A stretch of 64,000 nucleotides of DNA from Actinostola sp. cb2023. Taxonomy: Eukaryota; Cnidaria; Anthozoa; Actiniaria; Actinostolidae. Within the stretch, counting starts at the first letter, position 1; each line of letters begins with the position of its first letter. Shown piece after piece: positions 13,401 through 21,020 of the stretch. The DNA lies in NCBI GenBank assembly GCA_033675265.1, contig JAUJYZ010000037.1, positions 43,501 through 107,500 of the forward strand, read 5' to 3'. The translations under genes and the position numbers were made by a program. A model generated the notes under the pieces. The model worked only from the letters and a program-made list of their open reading frames with translations, had not been told where the DNA came from and did not search any database.

Positions 13401-16400
13401 CTATACATACAGATGTACATGTACAGTACAGAGACAATCTAAACTATACATGTATACAGATGTACATGTACAGTACAGAGACAATCTAAACTGTACATAC
13501 AGATGTACATGTACAGTACATAGACAATCTAAACTATACATACAGATGTACATGTACAGTACAGAGACAATCTAAACTGTACATACAGATGTACATGTAC
13601 AGTACAGAGACAATCTAAACTGTACATACAGATGTACATGTACAGTACATAGACAATCTAAACTGTACATACAGATGTACAGTGTACAATACATAGACAA
13701 TCTAAACTGTACATATACAGATGTACATGTACAGTACATAGACAATCTAAACTGTACATACAGATGTACATGTACAGTACATAGACAATCTAAACTATAC
13801 ATACAGATGTACATGTACAGTACAGAGACAATCTAAACTGTACATACAGATGTACATGTACAATACATAGACAATCTAAACTGTACATACAGATGTACAT
13901 GTACAGTACATAGACAATCTAAACTGTACATACAGATATACATGTACAGTACATAGACAATCTAAACTGTACATACAGATGTACATGTACAGTACCAAGA
14001 CAATCTAAACTGTACATACAGATGTACATGTACAGTACAGAGACAATCTAAACTGTACATACAGATGTACATGTACAGTACACAGGGCATCTGACAGGTT
14101 GCACGGTTGCGGATCCGCACAATTAGGTCAAACCCGCACAATCCCGCACAATTCCTCAATCCCGCACAATTCCTCATAATCTGCAAAATCCCGCACAATT
14201 TGTTGAAAAATTTTAGTAAAACAGACATTCCTCTTGATCACTATGGTTTTGGGAAAAATTGATGGATATTTTTAATCCATTTACCTTCGAAAACACGTCC
14301 AGAAATCCCTTGTTTTGTTCGAACGGCTCGAGCAGATGTAAAAAAACGACAAGGCGTTCCATTCATAGCTTGCGCAGGCCTGGGCTCTAGTTTGTGTAAA
14401 AAATGCCAAGGCGTTCCATTCGCTTCAACGATCGTTTCGCTCTCGAGCTGAGTGTGAATTTGAGGTTTGTTTTTGGCTCGATTTTGCGAGTTTGAAAGAA
14501 ATCAATCAAAATAATACCTTCTCTCATATCTGTTCCTTCAAATTAAAGCGATCTGGACATTTTGGGGTCAATTTTCTGGGAGAAATGTGTACCGAAACCT
14601 TAAAATATTGCGCAATCCCGCACAATTTCCCGCACAATCGATGTTTTTTCCCGCACAATTGACGTCCAAAATCCCGCACAATTTTACTTTTTCCCCGCAA
14701 CCTGTCAGATGCCCTGAGTACATAGACAATCTAAACTATACATACAGATGTACATGTACAGTACATAGACAATCTAAACTGTACATACAGATGTACATGT
14801 ACAGTACATAGACAATCTAAACTGTACATACAGATGTACATGTACAGTACATAGACAATCTAAACTGTACATACAGATGTACATGTACAGTACAGAGACA
14901 ATCTAAACTGTACAAGACTCACTTTCTCTTATTGATGTCTTCAACACTTGCAACAGTAAATGTCCCAGCCTGTTGAAACATACATGAAATAAATGTCACG
15001 CAGAAACACTGATCCTTGACTCTAAAACTGCCGAAACTTCCAAAACGTAATAGTACTACTGTTGATTAAATAACAATAATAATAATAATCAATTTATATA
15101 GCGCTATTTCTAAATCTAATTTCTAATTCGCTATTTCTATTTCTAAAAATGCTTATCGTGAAATTTCACTAGCTTATTGTAGGCTATGTAGTTATTTTTG
15201 TTATGGTTTCAGACCGATTACTTCTATATAAAGCTGTTGTGGTTCCCTACCGTAGAATACATTGTACATGCAGCGTCCCACATAGTTAAAAATTTGATTT
15301 AGCTGAAACTTCACTGAAATAATCTCAAAGACCCATACAATCACTGGTTGATTTATTTCTCAAAAATTCCAATGGGAAGTAATACATTTTTATGAATCAT
15401 TAGAGGTGTCAGTGACATCACTTACTCAACCCAAACTCAGCTGCATACATTTCTTTGTATTTTGTGATCAAAATACCTGAACAGTTTGTTCAGATAACAG
15501 CTCTGCACTGAAGAAAAACTAGTCAAACAATCAATCCTAAGCACATATAAGGTAAGAAAACTCCTTCACACAAACGTTTAGCTTCATAGAAATAAAATAA
15601 TTCAAGACATTAAACATGAAGAAATGTACGGAGCGAAGCCGTGATGATTGTTTGGGTTGAGTCAGTGACGTCACTAACACCTCTAAAGATTCATAAAAAT
15701 GCATTACTTTCCATTGGAATTTTTGAGAAAAAAATTAACCAGTGATTATATGGATCTTTGAGATTATTTCAGTGAAGTTTCAGCTAAATCAAACTTTGAA
15801 CGATTTACGTACTAGTCCCCCTTTAAGCCAATGCAATTTTTTGTTGTTGTTACAGTCAAACCAGGTGAAGTGTACCCCTCTAGAGTCCATTATTGACTTG
15901 ATTATTTCAAAAATGAAAGCATTATTCGTTTGAACATTCGATTCCTTCCAGATTTTGAAGTATACAATTATGAAAACATTCATTGTATCTGCATGCGATG
16001 TACGTGGCTCATTTACTGCTCTGATTCATGATTTTCACTTGACAGCAAATTAGATACATCATATCAGCGAATCATCAAATATGATTGATATATAACCCGG
16101 CGTCGATAACAATCGATATCAATTAATCGATTGATATTGATAATCGATATGTAATCGATGAGCCGAAAATTTGTGACCTTTTATCGATTGAAAAATCAAT
16201 CAATTCACTTCATTCGCAGTATAAACCAAACACCGTAGCTGACAATCGATGATCGATATTAATCGATGAGGATAAAATTTGTGATCTATCGATTGGTTAT
16301 CGATTGACCGATACCAATCGATATCAATTCACCGATTGGCCCCTAGAGCTCAGGTGGTGTACTTCATGTTACTGTCACCAAAAACATCGGACATTGCCAT

Positions 16401-17339
16401 GAATTGCCGTACAAACACACTATCTTTAGTACACTTTATCAACTCAATTTAGATGTTCAATTCTCTAAAAATGAACAAAATCTCGTTTATCAACCAAAAT
16501 AGTTTTGCTAATATTTAGAGAATCAAAAAACTAAATCGAGTCGATAAACTGTACAAAAGTTAGTGTGTTTGTACGGCAATTCACGGACAATGTACGAACA
16601 TTTTGGTGACAGTAACATGAAGTACACCACGTGAGCGCTAGGGGCCAATCGGTGAATTAACTAATTTTATCGATTGATTTCGATTTATCAATTGCATTTC
16701 CGATCATCGATTTTATTGATTGCATACGCCGGGATATATAATCACCCCATCACAGTGTATTGGCACCACTGTCACACTGTACACATGTACATGTATACAT
16801 ACACATACATGTACATGCCTTATTGGTTTGGAGAGACACATTCAATTAAAAAGAATGTAGAAATTAAGGAAGAGAAAAGCTGCCCATCCAGTCCAGCTTA
16901 GTGATGGTCTACACAGTTACACCATTTACAAAAGTAATTAAGTTAATGGACTGTTTATTTGAATTTTGGCGGGCAATTTTTTAACATATTCAAACACAAA
17001 ATTGAACCGATTTTTGTGCTTTTCTTTGGAGGAGCGAGGATTTGTCCTTTAACTTGAAGCATACACTTATGAATTCTGAATCTCAAGAGCTTCAGGACGA
17101 CAATTTTGGCTCAAAAAGCAAAAAAAACCGTATAAAAATTCGGAAAAAAATTATAGGACGAGACTTGAGTCAAAGTTATCTCCAGAAAGCAGGAATTTGA
17201 CGAGCTTAAACTAACAGAGATTAGAGACAAGCATCTATAGTTTATATTGGAAGATGTAATGGGGTCTTACCTCTACCACATCTTCGTCTTCGTCCCAATT
17301 ATCGCGATTCAAGTCACATTGAGCGCCACGTTTCGCCAT
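5264..17339 (-). CDS. NUP50: NUP50 nucleoporin, six-exon coding span
   Basis: NUP50 is a nuclear-basket nucleoporin that binds importin-alpha through its N-terminus and Ran through a C-terminal Ran-binding domain, and so speeds release of imported cargo. Exons: 17271-17339, 14923-14969, 11448-11493, 9904-10486, 7556-7649 and 5264-5633. All junctions are GT-AG and phases match, giving 1209 nt and 402 residues, somewhat shorter than vertebrate NUP50. The start MAKRGAQ..LNRDNWDEDED matches the conserved family N-terminus. Exon 4 carries GFSG repeats and the conserved block ALNMSVSSWIQKHLGDNP..DLTPVF. Exon 6 is the Ran-binding domain with LLVRADTATGNILLN. I assembled this by eye from splice sites; the exon 3 donor (GTACTG) is the weakest call. 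Intron 2 is almost wholly satellite. Confidence 0.94.
5851..6095. mobile_element. MITE, TACCCCGTTCACACCA ends
   Basis: The ends TCTTATACCCCGTTCACACC and the complement of GGTGTGAATGGGGTATTAGA, with inner inverted AGTTTAACTAAAC words, define a 245-bp non-coding element inside NUP50 intron 5. Confidence 0.75.
6476..6756. mobile_element. MITE with about 80-bp TIRs
   Basis: ACAGTCATTTGCAAAAATTC at the left mirrors GAATTTTTGCAAATGACTGT at the right. Inside both are ATATATCAATATATC and GGGTGCATTATGGGTAATTA and their complements. The flanking dinucleotide is TA-like. Non-coding, in NUP50 intron 5. Confidence 0.85.
7206..7372 (+). mobile_element. tRNA-derived SINE, copy 1
   Basis: A tRNA-like core GCCTCGGTAGCTCAGTGGGT continues through B-box-like GGTTTCGAATCCC and closes with an acceptor-like CTCGAGGC. 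It is flanked by a 5' segment (GGTTAAAATCAGCG) and a 3' tail (CATTTGTTCTG), both shared with 47368-47670. The anticodon stem is imperfect and base 33 is not T, so this is a SINE and not a tRNA gene. Confidence 0.78.
7385..7545. repeat. (ATT)n microsatellite
   Basis: An imperfect ATT trinucleotide tract interrupted by AAATAA-rich stretches, ending a few bases from NUP50 exon 5's donor at 7555. Confidence 0.9.
7556..7649 (-). CDS. NUP50: NUP50 exon 5
   Basis: 94 nt that join exon 4 in phase 1 and exon 6 in phase 2. It encodes LAAAALAGKAKEIVTVDAEE and then EPSDEPPKPK, the acidic linker with the EPPKP motif that precedes the Ran-binding domain in NUP50 proteins. Acceptor ATTGCCAG; donor GTGATT. 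Confidence 0.92.
7701..8264. mobile_element. Nested foldback: outer element with inner MITE
   Basis: The outer arms ATAGGCGACTTGCATGA..ACTACAAGTACCAGAATGC mirror GCATTCTGGTACTTGTAGT..TCATGCAAGTCGCCTAT. Inside lies a second element at 7828-8197 with its own long inverted arms (AAGGCCCTGGCAAACGGTTT / complement). The nesting gives a relative age. The outer CAGAATGC motif recurs at 62123-62378. Confidence 0.82.
8311..9060. repeat. Foldback element with internal ~87-bp tandem array
   Basis: About seven tandem units of 87 bp (each with GTACAACTTTTGCCTACAAC and GTAAGTAAGTGGTAG) run from 8330 to 8940. A complementary end, GTTGTAAGCAAAAGTTGTAC, closes the element at about 9020-9045. The array is therefore an expansion of one arm of an inverted-repeat element. 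Confidence 0.82.
9513..9636. repeat. Foldback with TGCACTGCAGTGCA palindromes
   Basis: Arms CATGAAAAAAATACTCG / complement of CGTTTTTTTCATG enclose two copies of the self-complementary word TTTGCACTGCAGTGCAAA. Confidence 0.7.
9904..10486 (-). CDS. NUP50: NUP50 exon 4 (central region)
   Basis: 583 nt. It opens TSGVFKHFTGFSGFTG after the acceptor CCCTGTAG and ends EEKPFAG at the donor GTAAGTG. It has two GFSG-type repeat clusters and the conserved NUP50 helix block (ALNMSVSSWIQKHLGDNP then DLTPVFNDYRNHL). The remainder is Ser/Thr/Pro-rich and disordered, as expected for a nucleoporin. Confidence 0.95.
10590..10719. repeat. Foldback, 130 bp
   Basis: Arms GGTTATTTACCGACTGGGAG..CCGTATAGTGA and the near-complement TCACTATACGGACCGACC..AGTAAATAAC, with a short spacer, in NUP50 intron 3. 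Confidence 0.8.
10880..11060. mobile_element. MITE family B, half copy
   Basis: One arm of the element seen whole at 4187-4505 (TTTATCAACTTTCGATCCCC and TTGACAGCAATCGGTTAAAT). The second arm is missing, so this is a truncated copy in NUP50 intron 3. Confidence 0.75.
11300..11400. repeat. C-rich CCCCTACATAC minisatellite
   Basis: Five or six units of about 16-20 bp rich in CCCTCCCC, each ending TACATA. It lies in NUP50 intron 3, some 50 bp from exon 3's donor. Confidence 0.75.
11448..11493 (-). CDS. NUP50: NUP50 exon 3
   Basis: A 46-nt micro-exon encoding IIKARRRIPSDAKSK. The basic cluster corresponds to the conserved IKKAKRR stretch of the family's importin-alpha-binding N-terminus. The acceptor TTTCATTTCAG is strong. 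The donor GTACTG is weak, but it restores phase 0 into exon 4. Confidence 0.85.
11575..14915. repeat. 43-bp minisatellite filling NUP50 intron 2
   Basis: About 60 units of 43 bp (GTACATGTACAGTACATAGACAATCTAAACTATACATACAGAT and variants) run from 11575 to 14082 and resume at 14717-14915 after an inserted transposon. Two positions vary between units independently (ACATAGA/ACAGAGA and ACTATAC/ACTGTAC). The array stops about 7 bp from the exon 2 donor. Short Tyr/Cys/Thr-rich open frames on both strands are artefacts of the repeat. Confidence 0.97.
14083..14716. mobile_element. TIR DNA transposon inserted in the minisatellite
   Basis: 634 bp with 20-bp terminal repeats CAGGGCATCTGACAGGTTGC and exact complement. 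Both sides carry AGTACA, and removing the element plus one AGTACA restores a normal satellite unit, so a 6-bp target duplication is supported. Many CCCGCACAATT words lie near both ends. No transposase frame. Confidence 0.9.
14923..14969 (-). CDS. NUP50: NUP50 exon 2
   Basis: 47 nt encoding AGTFTVASVEDINKR plus two bases. The acceptor TGTTTCAACAG and donor GTGAGT are both strong. It corresponds to the GTF..AS motif after the NUP50 N-terminal helix. The 43-bp array begins within the first 10 bases of the following intron. Confidence 0.92.
15292..15797. mobile_element. MITE with ~150-bp TIRs
   Basis: The left arm (TTAGCTGAAACTTCACTGAA .. ATTCCAATGGGAAGTAATAC .. AGAGGTGTCAGTGACATCAC) is mirrored by the right arm ending TTCAGTGAAGTTTCAGCTAA. 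The centre is unique and AT-rich. It lies in NUP50 intron 1. Confidence 0.85.
15853..15907. mobile_element. Single terminus of ACAGTCAAACCAGGT element
   Basis: The stretch TACAGTCAAACCAGGTGAAG..CTAGAGTCCATTATTGACTT matches the terminal repeat of the complete element at 45060-45652. Only one end is recognisable here. Confidence 0.65.
16089..16740. mobile_element. Large foldback with ATCGAT-rich arms
   Basis: Outer ends TATATAACCCGGCGTCGAT and ACGCCGGGATATATA bracket ATCGAT-rich arms. Inner long arms (GGTGTACTTCATGTTACTGTCACC .. TTGCCGTACAAACACACTA) are inverted at about 16560-16640. It may be two nested elements. NUP50 intron 1. Confidence 0.8.
17271..17339 (-). CDS. NUP50: NUP50 exon 1 (start codon)
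   Basis: Starts ATGGCG with AAA upstream (good initiation context) and encodes MAKRGAQCDLNRDNWDEDED then VVE. The donor is GTAAGA. MAKR....LNRDNWD matches the NUP50 N-terminal importin-alpha-binding signature. The start region is GC-richer than its surroundings, as for a promoter-proximal exon. Confidence 0.93.
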
Positions 17340-17559
17340 TTTGAATGTTCGGCATCAGACAGTCCATGCATGCCTTGCGCGCCCACAGGCAGCCCAACAT
17401 ATCGTTACTCAACACAGGGAACCCAACAAAGAGCAGATTTCGTATGACTGTGAAAAACCACGGCGCACGACACGGCACGGTCACGGCCATGGTGGCGGCT
17501 AAATGGGATACCTCAAAAGGACCTCATTAATATAAAACAATAGAACGATGCAGTAACAC

Positions 17560-18110
17560 AATAGATTCGTTCTATTGTTTGGTCGGCCAAGGGCGGTTTG
17601 GGTTATGGAAACAAGCCTTTACCCACGGCCATAGGCAGCCCAACCATTGCTTTTGAGGCTACTAAATAATTCAATAAAATGGTATAATGTTGGGCTCCCT
17701 GTGTGCGTCCCGCGCGTCCCGCACAACCCGCAGGAAGTACACAGGGATCCCAACATTATACATTTCTATGCAGAGGGAACCCCAATCTTCGTCCCCAGAG
17801 CCCACGTTCCTCTTGGTCAGCACTGGGACGAGATTGAGGGAACCCAATATAATACGTAACGCGTGCGCTCTACCACAGGAAAAAAAAGTCGCGCGCATGT
17901 AAATATATATTTTTATTAATTATAAAAGCCTCAGAAACAATGGTTGGGCTCCGTGCCGTAAGTTTTTCACAGTCATACGAAATCTGCTCTATAAATGCGC
18001 GTGCGCGCGAGCTCTACCACAGGAAACCCATCAAAAAAAGACGCATATATAATTTTATTGAATTATTTAGTTGTAGTAGCCTCAAAAGGAATGGTAGGGC
18101 TGCCTGTGTG
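17560..18110. repeat. Dispersed GGTTGGGCTNCCTGTG repeats, inverted
   Basis: Several partly inverted copies of a segment containing AATTCAATAAAATGGTATAATG, GTTGGGCTCCCTGTGTGCG and CTCTACCACAGGAAA lie at 17645-17760, 17870-17960 and 18000-18115. This is likely a fragmented transposon cluster upstream of NUP50. No gene is seen in 17340-18310. Confidence 0.55.
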
Positions 18111-18309
18111 CGCGCCTAGTTAACATGGAGTAATTAGTAGGAGGTGGAGTGAGTAGAAAGGTTTGACGTCTTACAGACAGAGCTACAGATAGATAGATAA
18201 ACAGGCAGGCAGACGGACAGACAGACAGACAAACAAAAAGAAGGGCGAACGGGCGAAACGGCATACCGTGACATGTGTGTACAGACAGACAGGAGAACTT
18301 GGGACTGAC

Positions 18310-18785
18310 CTGTCGTCAAAACCCTAAACGTTGATTGGGATACCTGTGGTCAAAACCCTAAACGTTGGTTGGGATACCTGTGGTCAAAACCCTAAACGTT
18401 GGTTGGGATACCTGTGGTCAAAACCCTAAACGTTGGTTGGGATACCTGTGGTCAAAACCCTAAACGTTGGTTGGGATTCCTGTGGTCAAAACCCTAAACG
18501 TTGGTTGGGATACCTGTGGTCAAAACCCTAAACGTTGGTTGGGATTCCTGTGGTCAAAACCCTAAACGTTGGTTGGGATACCTGTGGTCAAAACCCTAAA
18601 CGTTGGTTGGGATACCTGTGGTGAAAACCCTAAACGTTGGTTGGGATACCTGTGGTCAAAACCCTAAACGTTGGATGGGATACCTGTGGTGAAAACCCTA
18701 AACGTTGGATGGGATACCTGTGGTCAAAACCCTAAACGTTGGTTGGGATACCTGTGGTCAAACCCCTAAACGTTGGTTGGGAAAC
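18310..18785. repeat. 34-bp minisatellite, array 1
   Basis: Fourteen units of 34 bp (GGTTGGGATACCTGTGGTCA plus AAACCCTAAACGTT), with scattered single-base variants. The same unit forms a reverse-complement array at 30015-30330, on the other side of the ankyrin-kinase-KEN locus. Confidence 0.95.
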
Positions 18786-18789
18786 AAGG

Positions 18790-18811
18790 AAACGTAGAGG
18801 GGGGCTTATAT

Positions 18812-18844
<33 letters not shown>

Positions 18845-19275
18845 CTTATAACCGGCATAATTTGCTTGGTTGAAAATATATGGGCCTATAACCGGGAGGG
18901 CTCATAAACGGGGGGCGGCTTATAACCGGCATAATTGCCCTATACCACTATGACGTCAAATCAAAACAATCTATTGTTTAAACGCTAAGGATCATGGTCG
19001 CTAGAGGGGGACAAAACAGCAACAACACAGTAAATATTGTGGGAAAAGCATCGATGAACATAATATCTGGAAACTAGCCAATTTGAAATCTAGCGAACCT
19101 CAGCAGAGCAGATTTAGTTCAAATTTCTATTGTTCTTCACGATTCTGTCCCCCTCATAAATAAGCCGTTACGTCATAGTGGTATAGGGCAATTTGCTTGG
19201 TTGAAAATATATGGGCCTATAACCGGGAGGGCTCATAAACGGGGGGCGGCTTATAAGCGGCAGTTTACGGTAGAC
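18790..19275. mobile_element. GGGGCTTATAACCGG element carrying a nested MITE
   Basis: G-rich segments with GGCTTATAACCGG and GGCTTATAAGCGG flank a complete MITE at 18933-19192, and the sequence after the MITE repeats the flank (TTGCTTGGTTGAAAATATAT). A poly-G run at 18818-18844 may be an assembly artefact. Related GGGCTTATAACCGG fragments occur near 27370, 35165 and 37110. Confidence 0.7.
18933..19192. mobile_element. MITE family D, shorter copy
   Basis: Ends ATTGCCCTATACCACTATGACGT / exact complement. Compared with the copy at 28433-28745 it lacks about 55 internal bases, so it is an internal deletion derivative (or the other an insertion). Confidence 0.9.
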
Positions 19276-19574
19276 TCAGAAGAAATAGTTGCATGGGCTA
19301 CCTGTGGTACAGTAGCCGAAATAAACTGCTGGATCGTGTGTCAATAAATATGCCCCAGCAACTTCTTCACACTACCAATGTCACGTGACAGGAATACTAA
19401 GTGTGGAAACTTACAATGATAATAATTTATTTATTAAGAAGTAGCATTACATAGAATCTCAATGCTCTTACAATCTATCTATAAAAACGATAATAAAATA
19501 ATAATAGTAATTAATAGAAAGAAAACATTATATGATATTTACATGATCATTGCTGAGTTCTTAGTCACTAAAAT

Positions 19575-20640
19575 GTACACTACGTTATTCAATAACTGTT
19601 CCTCCTATGTCACTAACGTGTTTGACTGAGACTTGCTGTATGATATGATAGCTACTATGCAGTAACGTTTATAGTAGTCTTATAAAAACACTACGTTATT
19701 CAATAACTGTTCCTCCTATGTCACTAACGTGTTTGACTGAGACTTGCTGTATGATATCAGTGATAGCTACTATATGCATGCAGTAACGTTTATAGTAGTC
19801 TTATAAAAACACTACGTTATTCAATAACTGTTCCTCCTATGTCACTAACGTGTTTGACTGAGACTTGCTGTATGATATGATAGCTACTATGCAGTAACGT
19901 TTATAGTAGTCTTATAAAAACACTACGTTATTCAATAACTGTTCCTCCTATGTCACTAACGTGTTTGACTGAGACTTGCTGTATGATATGATAGCTACTA
20001 TGCAGTAACGTTTATAGTAGTCTTATAAAAACACTACGTTATTCAATAACTGTTCCTCCTATGTCACTAACGTGTTTGACTGAGACTTGCTGTATGATAT
20101 GATAGCTACTATGCAGTAACGTTTATAGTAGTCTTATAAAAACACTACGTTATTCAATAACTGTTCCTCCTATGTCACTAACGTGTTTGACTGAGACTTG
20201 CTGTATGATATGATAGCTACTATGCAGTAACGTTTATAGTAGTCTTATAAAAACACTAGGTTATTCAATAACTGTTCCTCCTATGTCACTAATGTGTTTG
20301 ACTGAGACTTGCTGTATGATATGATAGCTACTATGCAGTAACGTTTATAGTAGTCTTATAAAAACACTACGTTATTCAATAACTGTTCCTCCTATGTCAC
20401 TAACGTGTTTGACTGAGACTTGCTGTATGATATGATAGCTACTATGCAGTAACGTTTATAGTAGTCTTATAAAAACACTACGTTATTCAATAACTGTTCC
20501 TCCTATGTCACTAACGTGTTTGACTGAGACTTGCTGTATGATATGATAGCTACTATGCAGTAACGTTTATAGTATAGTCTTATAAAAAACACTACGTTAT
20601 TCAATAACTGTTCCTCCTATGTCACTAACGTGTTCATTTT
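19575..20640. repeat. 111-bp tandem repeat, ~9.5 copies
   Basis: Units begin CACTACGTTATTCAATAACTG and include GTTTGACTGAGACTTGCTGT. Copies are nearly identical; one has small insertions (19757-19785). No coding sense in any frame. Confidence 0.95.
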
Positions 20641-20712
20641 CATGACGTCAGCTTTGGAACCACATCGCCGCCTGGAATAAAATAAAACAGGAGCACAATC
20701 AGTATTAGTTTA

Positions 20713-20746
20713 GTGATTATTATTATTGTTATTAATATTATTATTA

Positions 20747-20781
<35 letters not shown>

Positions 20782-20925
20782 TTATTTTTATTTTTATTTT
20801 ATTATTATTATTATTGTTATTGTTATTATTTTATTATTTTTATTATTATTATTATATTATTATTATTATATTATTATTATTTTATTAGTATGATATTATT
20901 ATTATTATTATTATTATTATTAGAA
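20713..20925. repeat. (ATT)n microsatellite
   Basis: An imperfect ATT/TTTTA tract about 100 bp downstream of the stop codon of the ankyrin-kinase-KEN gene. Confidence 0.93.
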
Positions 20926-21020
20926 AGGAAATGAGAAAGACAACAAAACCTAATATATCTCTATAATATTTACCATGCACAATCAATAACAACATTACTT
21001 ACATTTGTACATTTATCTTC

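Noticed and set aside
18310..18785. Interstitial telomeric sequence (contains CCCTAAA)
   Set aside because: CCCTAAA occurs once per 34-bp unit and is not in tandem; animal telomeres use TTAGGG, and the unit is otherwise unrelated.
18816..18844. Poly-G runs here and at 27390-27440, 55904-55929 and 60339-60372 as functional G-quadruplex sites
   Set aside because: Homopolymer lengths in assemblies are unreliable and the runs belong to dispersed G-rich transposon fragments; there is no positional link to promoters.
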